Program-made: the position numbers and the translations under genes
Assembly (NCBI RefSeq): GCF_030272615.1
Contig: NC_081412.1
Span: 100,875,796-100,939,795 of the forward strand
Direction of reading: 5' to 3'
Source: Cryptomeria japonica
Taxonomy: Eukaryota > Streptophyta > Pinopsida > Cupressales > Cupressaceae
Length of the DNA: 64,000 nt
The notes under the pieces: generated by a model
The model's database searches: none
The model's input: the letters and a program-made list of their open reading frames with translations, nothing else
What the model was told of the DNA's origin: nothing
Shown here: one piece after another, positions 23,088-34,534 of the stretch
Position numbering within the stretch: position 1 is the stretch's first letter
Layout: every line of letters starts with the position of its first letter

Positions 23088-24899
23088 TTGACTCAAGGAA
23101 ACCAAAATGGGGAAACAGATATGTTAGGCATAACAAAGCCATCCGACAAAATGAGAGAAGGCAAGAAGCAAAAATCTGAGATAGATGAATCTCTTAAGTT
23201 GGGTAAGATTGAAGGTTCTTACACTATTGTGCCTCCATTACAGAATATTATAGATATAATAGTTAATGAAGGCAAATTGACAAACCTTTTTGTGTATTAT
23301 GATCATTCTACTAAAAAACGTTTAGAGAGATATTGAAGAAGCAGTTGTACATTATATGAATTCCTTTAGTAAAGCATTGATTGAACTATCATCCATGATT
23401 CCAAAAGAGTTATATGGTATCTTGGATGCCCAAGACACATAGCTAGTCTAGATGATGAAAGGTTAAAATAACTTACATTAGTAAAGTTGTGTCCTGATAT
23501 AACAAGAGAAGAAATACCAAAAACTTTTGGACTTGCTAAGGAAAACATCTAGAGCAAGCACAAAGTAAACAAAATAATGTTTGGAAGAGTAGATGAAGTA
23601 GTAAAAGATACAGAAGGTATTCTAAGAAAATTTTTGAAAGAAAATAACTATCAAGTTTATCCGGAGAACGATGACTCCCAACCAAAAGGACAATCAAGAA
23701 AAGATACTTCTCCTCTAGTAGTTCATGTTCAAACAAAATTTTCTCTTGAGAATCCATCTATACAAATAGATCTGGTAGAAATCGCAAATGATACCACTGA
23801 TAATGAAGCAGTTGAAAACTCCGGTGAAGCTATGTAGGATCCTCTGGAGATATAAATCATTGTTGAGATGATAGCTGAGGAGATAGGTGATGCAGGAAAG
23901 GGTGAAGATGATTGTGAGTAAGGAGAAAAGGATGTAAATTCTGAAGAAGCTGTGAAGGAGAAGGGTGAAGAGAAGACTGATAAGGCTCTGATAACCATGA
24001 CAAAAGCCATTATTCCTAACAAAGGAAAGCATATTGCAGATGATAAAGATAATTTTTCTCATTGTTTGGTAGATTTGAGTACTGTGTCCCCTCTTCAAGC
24101 ACTGAAGTTAGCCACCCTTGCACAAATCAAGGCAAGTTTGGATTTACTTAAGTACACATCTAAATAGAAAGAGGCTATATCTCTGGTGACTGTGGTTTTG
24201 GAGAAAAGTTTACCTAACCTTAAGCAAGTTTCTAGTGACACACCCTCCAGTAAGCTTAAGGATATGTTAAACAAAGTTTAATCAGATTTTGTATCATTAG
24301 AGAAAGAAGTAGATATAAGGGTTTTGAACAAGTTTAATGAAATGAGGCTCCGAACCTATTTGAAAATAATTAAGGCTGATAGGGAAGTTTTGAAATTTGT
24401 GGTGAAAAGTGTTGAGGATGCTTTAGATGAAGGTGGTTACATCTTCAATTCATTTCTCTTTTTTCCTAAGTTTTCTATAGATACTAACAAGAAAATATGA
24501 GATCTTGAAGGGTAATTAGTTGGTATAGCACAATCATTTGTCCTGCATTTAGTCTTTCCAAGTACCCTTGTAGTCTAGATAATGGATCTTATTTATAAAA
24601 TAAAGGACCTGAATAAGGAAAAGAAACAGATGATAAGCGGAGTGGGAGAATTGAGAAGTTTAATCACTCCTTGAATGGATACTTTACTTGGAGATCAGTG
24701 GGATGCAGTAACTGATTTGGGTAAAGATGTTCTGATAGATCTTAAGGGTGTAGAAGTTCATGCATACATGTTTAGTGCCCTAATTAACATTTTTGATTGT
24801 TTCCTAAGAGGACGGAATGAGTATTTGAATTCTTTGAAGGCAACTTGTGTATATTTTTCAAGTTTCTATAGATCATTGTACACATTCTTTTGTATATGA
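23088..24899 (+). pseudogene. L1 ORF2, C-terminal part
   Basis: ORF2 resumes here and keeps a single frame for 1.8 kb (segments at 23088, 23577, 23952 and 24675 are in phase). 'PPLQNIIDIIVNEGKLTNL' aligns loosely with 'TLTIEELVNEITQDGNL' of L2 (about 32520-32570). The rest is acidic and helical with long Lys/Glu runs, and the end differs from L2. Nearly all breaks are TAG, TAA or TGA codons one C-to-T step from Gln or Arg. The polypurine tracts follow at once. Confidence 0.65.
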
Positions 24900-24921
24900 T
24901 TTTTGGTTGATTCCTACCTTT

Positions 24922-24943
24922 CCCATTGATGTTAAAAGGGGAG
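24922..24943 (+). promoter_or_regulatory. L1 upstream polypurine-like motif
   Basis: 'cccattgatgttaaaagg' followed by 'ggag' resembles the true tract at 25055-25076, 133 bp downstream. L2 has the same doubling (34368 and 34511). It may be a secondary plus-strand primer or a duplicated relic. Confidence 0.5.
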
Positions 24944-25054
24944 ACAGAGCAATGAAAAAGGTGAACATTCTTAGGGGGGGTTAGTTGAGTATATAGATTT
25001 TTAAATTGATTGCAGTTTTTGATTCTTGGAATACCTTTCATTTTTCATAGTAAT

Positions 25055-25076
25055 GCCATCAATGTCAAAGGGGGAT
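25055..25076 (+). promoter_or_regulatory. L1 polypurine tract
   Basis: 'gccatcaatgtcaaaggggg' ends two bases before the 3' LTR, where plus-strand DNA synthesis is primed. The same phrase stands before the L2 3' LTR. Confidence 0.8.
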
Positions 25077-25078
25077 AC

Positions 25079-26254
25079 TGTTGACATGAGACACTATTTT
25101 GGTGATGCTCCAGTGAAGATTAATGATGTTAGATGCATGGAGATTACTTAAGGGTTGTCATTGATGGCAACTCAGCCTAGTAATCATATCCAGTATATGG
25201 AAATTGGGATTCCAGGAAGTCTTAAGTTTGGTTATTCATGAAGCATAAGTTTGGTCAGTGGAAGACAGTGTATAGATTCAGTGAGTATTATTCATTTCTA
25301 GTGATGTATTTTTGGTTGCATTAATTGGAATAGTTGATTGGATGTGTGAGGAAGCTCTTCATGCAATTCTAGCCTCCAGTGTTGATTCTAGTGCAAGTTT
25401 CTTGGTCCTGTATCCGATATTATAGGAAGAACATGGTTATCTTCATGTTTGATGGTGTAGTGTGTGGTCCAGATTCCTTGAGGTGGTTCTGGTGGATGTT
25501 GATGAATTCAAGGTAATTAGGCCTACTTATTGGAAGCTTGTGATCATATTTTTTAGGTCTGGAATAAAGACTTGTAGAAGGATTAAGTCAACATTAGTCT
25601 ACACATTTCATATTTTGCTGTTTTGAGAAGCTGTCTAGTTGGAGATCTATTTTGGTGGTGCAGATATATAAGACTAACTTGGATGATCATTTTATGTGGT
25701 GGTATGTATGTGCTATTGTGTGGGAATCGATTGAGTGTAGTTTAACATGTGCATCTTTAGTGATCATGATCCAGTATAAGGTAGCAGAGCATAACAGAGC
25801 AATTTTTCCGAGTAGTGACTATGGATAATTCTTGAGCCTAACTAGAACTGATTCCTAGAATTTGTAGATGCTATATTCTAATTTAGACATTTTATTTCCT
25901 TCTATATCACATTTGTAGGATAGTGAGTCCTTCGGAGTTGCATCCTTGTTATGTATTTGAGCAATGAGCTCTAGGTAGTGTGCTTGAATGCAAGTGCATT
26001 CCACTTTTGTAATATTATTCTACTATTGATCATAGTATAATAATATTGTGGGTTCAAATCCCACTGTACTTTTTTTTCTTTTGGGTTTCCACGTAAAAAA
26101 TTTGGTGTTATGGTTGCATGTTTAATTGGTTTATGTTTCTGCAATTTGCTTTCAATTATTTGCATCTGATGGTTAAAGAAACAACTTATTAAATTTATGA
26201 ACTGCAAAACACTGATTCACCCCCCCCCCCTCTCAATGTTCATCGATTCCAACA
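25079..26254 (+). repeat. L1 3' LTR
   Basis: Starts 'tgttgacatgagacac' and ends 'gattccaaca'. It is collinear with the 5' LTR and has the same TATA-like 'gatatataag' near 25665 and the C-run before the end. The target-duplication copy ACCAT follows at 26255-26259. Confidence 0.93.
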
Positions 26255-28335
26255 ACCATAGCGTGAAATTGGTCGATGCCTATGTCAGTGAGTATAATAG
26301 AATATTTTAAGTCTTTATCTAGAACAACTCTATGCATGGGGAATATTTACAATAACTCAAGAATGGAAATTTGAGTGGGTATTTTCCCCAAATAATCCAA
26401 GAGGTTGTTTAGACTTTTTGGGTTCAGACTTGGAAGTAGCCCCTTGCAAGGTAACTTTAAACCTTTGGGTATCTACTGCACATTCATGATTCTTGTCTTT
26501 TATTGTCATGGTATAAACATGGTTATTAGTGTCTTGAATGTATTTTATTGTGTATTCATAAGTAGTGTTGGCATAATTGGCTTTGTTTTTAGAGTTTGTA
26601 CTTGAACTAGAGGCTTTCCCTTGACCATGATTTTGTAAAGAATCCTTAAATATTGTATGGTATGTGTTACATGATCCAAAGGGACTTTCAATCACTATTT
26701 CTCCTTGATCTATAAGATCTTTGATGGTGTTCTTGACTTTAAAATATGTGGAAGTTTTATGTCCTTTAGTTCAATATCATTCACAAAAATTAATGTCATT
26801 CCACCAAGCAGGTTTGAATGTTAGTTCATAGTTTTTTTTGTTTTTGATAGTTGTATGATATTGGAATGGAGCCACTTTTTCAAGACTTCATTAATTTGTT
26901 CTCCCAAAGGTGTAAATTTTCTTCTTGGACTATCATTTTTCCTTGGAAATCAATGTTGGGAGTTTCATTGGACTATATTTATTGACCAATCTTGGTTCTG
27001 AGATTGATTATTAAGTGTTTGTATCATTGGTATAATGGGTCCTTTATGACTAATTATGGACTATATCTTGTTGATCATCTTGGTGCCAACTACGCCATGA
27101 TTTGTGACACTCTTGTTCCTTGACCAAGATTTTGTTTTGCCATTGGAGGTATTTAAGTTATTAATGTTATTTTCCTTAAAAAAAAAAATCATCCTCTTTA
27201 GATTAGTGCTTTTTAAATGACAATACCTTTTAGAATGAGGTTCTCAAACTTGTTAAAGCATTGTTCTTGGAATCATTTCATGGTTTACTTTTTAGTGAAC
27301 ATATGAACCATTTTATGCTCTGGTTGATGACAAGGACATTTTCTCACAATATTTCTCCATATTTATAAGAATGAAGTAAAAATTATCCATTATTTTGTTT
27401 AGTGTTACGCAAATATATCATCATTAATTCATGATTAATTTTGAAGAAGTGTGCCATAAAATTTCCCACTAATTTGTCCCATGTCTTTATGTATTTGGGT
27501 AACTATGCAAACCATTCCATGGCTTGTCCTCCAAGACTTCTAGGAAATAGGTGCATAAGGTATGTGTCATCATATTCCACCTCTAGACATTTTGTGTAGA
27601 ATTATCTAGTGTGGTCCCTTAAGTCCCCTTTCCTTTGTATTTATCAAACTTTGGTGCTTCAAAATTTTTAGGAAAAGAAGGAAAGTATAAACTCCTAACA
27701 AAATGCTAGGGATAAATGTCTTGCACAAAATATGTCTTTTTGGCTCCTCCAAGTTGTTTACTTCCTAATTTCCCTAATGTCATATTGTTTACTTGTGTTG
27801 TTTAGAGAAGTGGTGATGTAGTGTTGTATAAAAGGTTCACAAATAGTTCAAATGTCATTAGTGGATGTATTTGTAAACTTGTGACACTATGTACTCTCTT
27901 CCTCAAGGGCATACTTACACTCAATTGTTATGTAAAATGATTGTTGATGATGGTTCTATATGAATAAAATATGTTTTGGGATGACTCACTAGAGGTAGGC
28001 TCTACAATATTGGACACATCAAAATATATGGTGATTTTTTCTCCATGTTGAGCGAGAAATAGGAAATATCTATTAGGATTAGGAGATAAAAGTGTATCCA
28101 TAATCTTCAAAACTTGAGGATCATTTAGCGCATCGTCAATCTTCTCTTGGTTTATGTTGAAGAAAAGGAAAACCAATGCAAGGTTAGATGGTTAGTTTAA
28201 ACCCAAATAAACCTTAAAAACAAAATAAAGTATAAACCAAGCTTCTTATACCTTGCAAGAGAGACTTCTCTCTTCTTCCTCCAATTGAGCTATTGGTAAA
28301 GCCAAGATGCACCCCTCCTTAACTTGTTTGGATTA
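26255..28335 (-). pseudogene. Gypsy G1 gag and start of protease region
   Basis: On the minus strand this is the gag half of G1. The N-terminus (from 28176) corresponds to the G2 gag start. At about 27720-27450 it reads 'PKFDKYKGK', then 'DDTYLMHLFPRSLGGQAMEW', almost the same as 'DDTYLMRLFPRSLGGQTMEW' of G2 (about 62570-62510): the core of the Retrotrans_gag capsid domain. A Lys/Ser/Asn-rich linker (26695-26357) and '...DQFHAMV' end it at the L1 insertion site. Stops and shifts are many. The continuation is at 11812-10598. Confidence 0.82.
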
Positions 28336-28939
28336 GCTCCTTGATTGGGATGTGGATTTATCTCCACACACAACAAGATTGGTTGGATTTGGATTGGATT
28401 TGAATGATGATGGGATTAGATGAGAGAAGATTTGGGCATTATGATGGTGTGATGGATGATTTTATATTTTAAATTAACAACATAAGATTAGATGAGAAGT
28501 GGATGATTTGTAAGGAGAGAAGACACCAATTTATAGATTGGAGGAGGCCAAAATGAAGGGCCAAGATTGATTTTGGGATGAAGGGTTGAGATCAATTTTA
28601 GAAAGAGCACATGGATTGAGAGGAGAAGGTGTGGGATTCAAGAGATATGCCATAAAGGGATTTCTTATCTCCACACCTCTCAAGGAACATGGGGAAGAGC
28701 TCCCAAGTACATTGGGAAGAGAAAAGGAATATAAAATTCCTTGGGGGAAGGAAGAAGGAATTAAAAATTCCAAAATAAGAGGGTTTGTGGGAAGACTAAA
28801 TAAGAAAAGGAATTTAAAATACCTTGAGAAGAGGATGCATGGGGAGATTCAAAGAATTTGAATTTCCTTGAAAGGATCAAGGTGATTAGGGATGTGAAAA
28901 TGATCAAGGAGATTGATTAGGTGGCTTAATGAGTGATTA
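28335..28939 (-). repeat. G1 5' LTR, proximal part
   Basis: Between the gag start of G1 and the L2 insertion lies an LTR-like region, minus orientation, with a TATA-like 'ctataaattggtg' near 28535. A PBS-like 'aaggaggggtgcatct' near 28310-28325 recalls the 'gtgagggggcatct' end of the G2 primer region. The rest of the LTR is at 35344-35740. The inner boundary is approximate. Confidence 0.55.
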
Positions 28940-28944
28940 GAGAG
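28940..28944. repeat. Target-site duplication of L2, left copy (GAGAG)
   Basis: GAGAG precedes the L2 5' LTR and recurs at 35344-35348 after the 3' LTR, confirming the ends of L2 and its insertion into the G1 LTR. Confidence 0.88.
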
Positions 28945-29746
28945 TGTTGGCATTCTACACTCTATGATAATATGGTTGATATTGTCATTGATGGCAACCA
29001 ACCAGTAAAAGGTTTCTACACAGGCACCGACATCGCAGACATCATACACTAACAAGTACCACCGACAAGAATATTTACCGGCATCCATATTACACCGGCA
29101 ATGAAGTATAACGACTCTCAGGCCTACATGAGACAAAGTTTTGTTTATATGAATTGTATTGTAAATGTAACTAATTATTTGTAAGCCGACATGATATATT
29201 GTAAAGACTCATATATGTATGAGATCTTATAGATCATTTTGTATTAGGAAGCAAGGATAGGTGATTATTATTGGTATATGTAAAGATAGAGAAAGGTTTT
29301 TGTTAACGTATTTAACCAAGCTTAAACTAGTACTGAACCAGGCATTAGAGATGTGATTTTGAGTAGTACATTGTATTGGATTTAATTATCCATTTTGTAG
29401 TCAGTGAGACTCTTCTATTGAGCAGTCAGCTCTAGGTTGTTGGCCTTCCTGCATGTGTAGGCCCATATTGTAAGTAATATTTATTCATATTGTCCAGTGA
29501 GTAAATATTGTGGGTCGCAAATCCCATCAAGGTTTTTCCCACACCGGATTTCCTCACCAAAATATTTTATGTTATGGTGTGCATTTATGTTGTCTTTGTT
29601 ATTTCTCTTTACTGCATTATTTCTTGTTTACCAATACATTGATTTGGGTTGCAAAGTTATAAATAAGTTTAAATTTTTAACTAACCGATTAGACACTGAT
29701 TCACCCCCCACTCTCAGTGTCTTTGGGACTGTCATTGAATCTAACA
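28945..29746 (+). repeat. L2 5' LTR
   Basis: Starts 'tgttggcattctacactc', ends 'gaatctaaca'. It carries 'aggtttttcccacaccggat' near 29530 and 'ctgattcaccccccactctc' near 29695. It matches 34535-35343. Confidence 0.92.
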
Positions 29747-29748
29747 AT

Positions 29749-29760
29749 TGGTATCAGAGC
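29749..29760 (+). promoter_or_regulatory. L2 primer binding site (tRNA-Met)
   Basis: 'tggtatcagagc' two bases after the LTR is the canonical plant Copia primer site complementary to initiator tRNA-Met. Confidence 0.92.
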
Positions 29761-29817
29761 TTGGTCCTCTATTTGCAAAAGCCTAACAACTTGAGGAAGA
29801 TTCTGAAACCGGTACTG

Positions 29818-30709
29818 ATGGAAAGTTTGAGGAAACAGTTGGAAGGAGCTCTTGAAGATTTCGGTGCAGAAAAATTGAAGATGATCTGAGGACTACTAAA
29901 GAATTCATTAAAGGACTTCAGGAGAACTTGGTTATAGCACAAAACAAGAGAAAGGAACTTCATGAGAAAATGTAGAAACATGATGATGAAAAGGAAACTC
30001 TTAGTGATATTGCAGATAAGTTGAGGCAAGAGAACACTAACATGAGGAATGAAATGCAAGATTTAACCATGAGGTTGTGTAAGGATATTGAAGACAAAAA
30101 GAAGAATGAAGAAGACTTGACTAGAAGACTTAATGATGGACCATATGAAAATTTGAGACTTTGTCATGAGAATGATATTGTAAAGATAGATCTAATCATA
30201 GTAAACTAGTAAGACAATCTAATGCTTATAAATTTAATGGGAAATGTTTCAATTTCAACAAATTTGGTTATCAAGCAAATCAGTGCAGATTTTGAAATAA
30301 TCAGAATACAAACTTACCCATCAGTGAATGTTCCAAATGCAACAAAGTTGGTCACAATTCAGAAAATTGCAGAATGAATGTGAAATGCTATGTTTGTGGT
30401 AGATTTGGACATTTATCTAATCAATGCAGAACACAAACTAGTCAAGGATATGAAAAAGCTATTCAGAGCAATAATGTAACTTGTTATGCATGTAACAAGA
30501 TTGGGCATATTGCAAAATTTTATAGAAGCAAGACTATACCGGCGAACAATAAAGGATCTAATGAGAAGGGAAAAGAAAAGGTAAATGAAATAAAGAAAGA
30601 ATTTTCAAAATAATGGATTAAGAAAAGAGATCAGAGAGTTGATGAATCTATCTCTGCACTGGTAGAACAGAGTAACCCTCCACCGGTAGGATAATCTTCA
30701 TCTAACTAA
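29818..30709 (+). pseudogene. L2 ORF1: gag-like protein, coiled coil plus four zinc knuckles
   Basis: Begins 'MESLRKQLEGALEDFG' shortly after the primer site. A Lys/Glu-rich coiled coil follows (to about 30180), then 'NAYKFNGKCF' and four knuckle modules: a damaged 'CFNFNKFGYQANQC', two intact CX2CX4HX4C units 'CSKCNKVGHNSENC' and 'CYVCGRFGHLSNQC', and 'CYACNKIGHIAKFY' with the last Cys lost. A Lys-rich tail ends at 'SSSN-stop'. By family it should package element RNA into particles. A shift near 29880 and a few stops break it. Confidence 0.82.
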
Positions 30710-31008
30710 GGAATAATCCTTAGGGGGTATGGCAACAAGTTGAAAATCATGTAGTCTACCCTTGGTTGATGGTAAGAGGACACATTTCTTCTTTATCGAA
30801 AGATGTGTTAAGATTTCACTTAACCGGTAAGCATTAAATGCAGTTTTTGAAGAAAGTTTTGGTTATAAAGCATTGGAAAACCCTCATTTAATTCACCAAG
30901 CATTCAAGCATTCAGAGAGCACAAGATTTAGCAAATTCATCCAAAGGCGAAGCAACAAGGTATTCTCAAGCATTCAAAATTTCAAGCAAGAGGTATTTAT
31001 CTTTCAAA

Positions 31009-34000
31009 ATGGCATCTTCATCTTCTGCACCTGAGTTTATTGCAAACCCTATTGTGGTAGAAAATGTTAAGTGCCCTAGGCCCGTGTTTAAGATCATCCC
31101 TGAAATTGCCATGCAAGATGATTCTATCGGAGCTTTTTTGAAAATTCTAAAGGGACTCGCTTTTGTCGAACACCCTAGAATCTACATTCACTGTAACATA
31201 GAAAATTTAGGAAGTGATGATTTAAATACCATGTACAATGATGTTATTAATGATGAGAAAGGTTTGGTTAAACCACTGCACAAGATTGTAGGAGACTTAG
31301 GATTTGTTGAAATATTGAACATACCTGAATTTTCGAAGGAGGTAGTTTGTCTTGTACTAAGCAGAGTTCATGGATAATTTATGTGGATTGATTCAGTCTT
31401 TAAAATCTCAAAGGAAGCAATCAAGGCAGTTACTGGTTTACCCTCAACTGGTAGTAGGCCCGACAAAACTAATAAGATACCTAACAAGGGTTTTATGGAT
31501 TTAACCGGAGCAACATATGGCAATAGATCTCTTAGGGTTAATGACATTATTGATGCAAATGTGAGATATGTGAGCATGGTACTTGGCTATAGAGTAACTC
31601 ATACAAATAGATTAAACTTTGTTTCCAGCTTATGTATTCATAGTGCATATGAGATGGTCAATAATAATGCTAGGATTGATATTTGTGAATGGCTTAAGGA
31701 TGAAATGATTGATAATCTAAAGAAGATTAAGAGTGAAAAGAAGGGGACATTTCATTTTGGAAACTTACTTGTGTGTTTGATGCTTTACTTCACCAAAGAG
31801 ATACCTGACATTGGTCATAAGGACTTTGGTTATGACATCCCAGTAGGCAAGAAAATCATGGAAGCTATCACTAGTATGGGCTCTAACAGTAATAACATTA
31901 TAGCAGAGTACTTCAAAAACTTCCAAGCTTAGATGAGAGCTAGAGAAAGGTTACCATAGAGCATAGTAGATAAGTATGATAAGAAAATATTCTTTGTAAT
32001 AAAATGAGAAGAAACATGGATGGAAGTTGTTACTCCTAGAACTATTTGGATAATAGAAATGGGTTATGAAGTTGACCTGAATATTCTTGAAGCATATGCT
32101 AAAACACTCCTTGATGCACCTAAAGAACCATCTAAAGAAATTTTTTGCAATGCTGAGACCATTGAGAGTGTTGTTTCAATGCAAAAGCAAAGAAAAGGGA
32201 GAGAAAATGTTATCAGAGATGCATCCAAGATGGCTAAGGAGGTTAAAGAAAATGTAATGAACTTGAGTGGTCTATCTTCTAGTGAACTGGAAGGACTAAA
32301 ACTGGAAGCTCATGTTTCACCAGTTGTCACATCTTCGGATATAGATAGTGGAAAAGCAGCTGAGTTCAAAAGAGTAGAGAGGAAGAAGAGAAAACCCTCA
32401 CTGGTACCTTCTCCTTCACCTAAAAAGGCTAGAACTTTAAGGAAAAAGCAACAAGTTGTAAGGGAGCCTAAGAATAAGTTAACACCAAAGAAGAAATAAC
32501 AAACTAAGACACTGGATACCCTTACAATTGAGGAACTGGTAAATGAGATAACACAAGATGGAAATCTTTGCAATGTAAATAAATTATATCATTCATTCAA
32601 AGATTCTCACAAGGACACAATAGAGGCTAGTATTATTTTATATTTAGACATCTATAAGAAATTTTTGATTAAAGTTGTAGATTATCTATCGAATGACTTG
32701 TATTTAAGGTTAGAAGCTAAACGAATTTTAGTGATGGAACTAGATAAAAAGTTAAAGGTTGAAGCATTATTGGCAATAAATCCTATAAATTCTAAAGAGG
32801 AATTTGATTAACTAATTTCTTAAGCAAACCGATCAGTTTTTGTGAGTGGGCACCACCAAGTTAACTTAATGGCTGGGAGAGTGAAAGAGATTGTTGATGA
32901 AACTGTGGACAAATGGGACATATTTTTTGTGGAAAAAGAAAAGAAAGAGGAAAAAGAGAGACAGAAAATGGACAAATCTTTTGCTAAGGTATACCAAAAG
33001 GACAAAGGGAAAAGAAAAATTGGTAGTATACTTGCTACAAAGGTAACATATAACATTCCTCCACCAACATAGGATACTCCACCAATAACTTCTGATACAC
33101 TGGTACATACAAACAATCAACCGGTTAAGGCAACTAAAGAAGTTACTCATGATGACACTAACCCTGATTCTAAAATTATTTTCACCTTGAATGTAGATAC
33201 ACAAGATATTAACATTGTTGTAGATTAAAAAACCACAGAGGTTAAGGCAAATGATGCTAAGATCAGTGAGGTCTCTGAGTCACCGACACACACTGTTGAC
33301 TCTCAAAACACTGAGATACCAGCACAAGCTGAGCAACCGGAGACTAAGAAATCGATAGAGGATAAGGTAAATAACACAGAGAAACTGGTAGTTGAAGAGG
33401 TAATTACACAGACAGAGAAACCAGTTGAAAATGTGAATAAAGAGGAGGCAATCAATGGAAATAAGGAAGATATAGTGATGGTAATTGGGCAAGTATCTGT
33501 TGAAAGGAAATCTAATGCAAAACCAAGCACATCTACAAGAGAATTCAGACCCACCAATGTAACAAATGTTCTATTGGATTCTATTAAGAGGATAAGAGAT
33601 TGCAATGCCTTAGCATTTAAGGCTATTGATGACACATTACCTATCTTGAAGATGATTGCACCAACCTGTAAGATAGATCACATTGAGGATTCATTAGGTA
33701 AATTGGACACATTGTCCGAATTTATTGTTGAGAACATTCTAACTATAGATAAGGTGAATGAGGATACTATAAAGGAAATACTAGATAAAGAGAAAGTTGA
33801 ATTCTTTGAGAAAACCATCAAGAACTGTACTGAGCACATGGATTCACTATTACTAACACTTAACTCAACAATTTTGGAATATAAGGAGTTGTATAGAGAA
33901 TCTTTCAAGCCTCACCACCTAACTGAAGATATTGATGAGGAAATTAAGAAGACGCATAAAGAAATAGATGATATTGCAGATAACATAATAGGTTCTTCGG

Positions 34001-34090
34001 GACTTATCTCAGTTTTTTAGCAAGAAATGGCAATTTTTTAGGAGAAGTTGGAGAAACTTGAGAAAGAGAAAGAAAGAATAAGTTAAAAGC
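31009..34090 (+). pseudogene. L2 ORF2: unknown ~1000-residue protein
   Basis: From 'MASSSSAPEF' at 31009 one reading frame runs to about 34090 with no frameshift; the open segments at 31009, 31381, 32020, 32842 and 33433 are all in phase. Layout: an N-terminal globular part (to about residue 310) with 'WIDSVFKISKEAIKAVTGLP', 'NDIIDANVRYVSMV' and 'FHFGNLLVCLMLYF'; 'PRTIWIIEMGYEVDL' (about 340); a basic 'PSPKKARTLRKKQQ' tract (about 470) that could be a nuclear signal; helical parts; an acidic Thr/Glu-rich spacer; and a C-terminal coiled region. In-frame stops (for example 31375, 31930, 32497, 33226, 34018) are TAA, TAG or TGA, each one C-to-T step from CAA, CAG or CGA. No RT, integrase, protease or envelope-like signal is visible. 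I do not recognise the family. Confidence 0.75.
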
Positions 34091-34367
34091 CTAGGAACTA
34101 AAAAGAAAACTTGGTCCAAGATTGGACAGTTTTATCACTCAGTGGGTTGAGCTATCAAAGGAATCAATTCAAGGAGAATGATCACCGGAGTAGAAGATGC
34201 ACTATCTCATCGGCTTGATCTAGCAAACTAAGACCATTCTTTCTGACAATAACAAATTCATGTCGAGCCTAAATCTAATTTTAGCAGACATTTTTGAACT
34301 TATATAGAACCGGCTACAGGCTATGAGGTAGAATTTTTGTATTCTTTGATTCTTTTTGACATCCTTT

Positions 34368-34389
34368 GCCATTGATGTCAAAGGGGGAG
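34368..34389 (+). promoter_or_regulatory. L2 upstream polypurine-like motif
   Basis: 'gccattgatgtcaaaggggg' then 'ag', 143 bp before the near-identical tract at 34511-34532; compare 24922 in L1. Confidence 0.55.
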
Positions 34390-34510
34390 TATTATGGAGA
34401 AAAATAATACACATAGGAGATCACTTACTCAGAGGGAGCACACTCTTTTTGGGATCAGATTTTTGACTTCATTTTTTGGATAACTGTTTTGGATTTTTCT
34501 CATGAGTGTT

Positions 34511-34532
34511 GCCATCAATGCCAAAGGGGGAG
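34511..34532 (+). promoter_or_regulatory. L2 polypurine tract
   Basis: 'gccatcaatgccaaaggggg' then 'agat' abuts the 3' LTR. 'tgccatcaatg' (34510-34520) is the exact reverse complement of 'cattgatggca' (34576-34586) inside the LTR. Confidence 0.82.
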
Positions 34533-34534
34533 AT

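Larger units (their letters stand above)
11813..26254 (+). mobile_element. LTR retrotransposon L1, pol-less, 14.4 kb with nested insertions
   Basis: L1 has two LTRs of about 1175 bp in direct orientation, TG...CA ends, a 5-bp duplication, a tRNA-Met type primer site and a polypurine tract. Between the LTRs lie a gag-like ORF1 (13056-14207) and an ORF2 (14598-24899, interrupted). There is no protease, RT, RNase H or integrase. Two later insertions sit inside ORF2: a solo LTR (15535-16733) and a 5.5-kb minus-strand insert (about 17580-23082). Without them L1 would be about 7.7 kb. The first 150 bases of the LTRs differ at roughly a tenth of sites by eye, so the insertion is old. Pol-less gag elements are known in plants as TR-GAG; the extra long ORF2 is what sets this family apart. 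Confidence 0.93.

Noticed and set aside
29497-29889. 130-codon frame spanning the L2 5' LTR into ORF1
   Set aside because: Its first 80 codons lie in the LTR and are Leu/Phe-rich chance text; only the last part overlaps ORF1.
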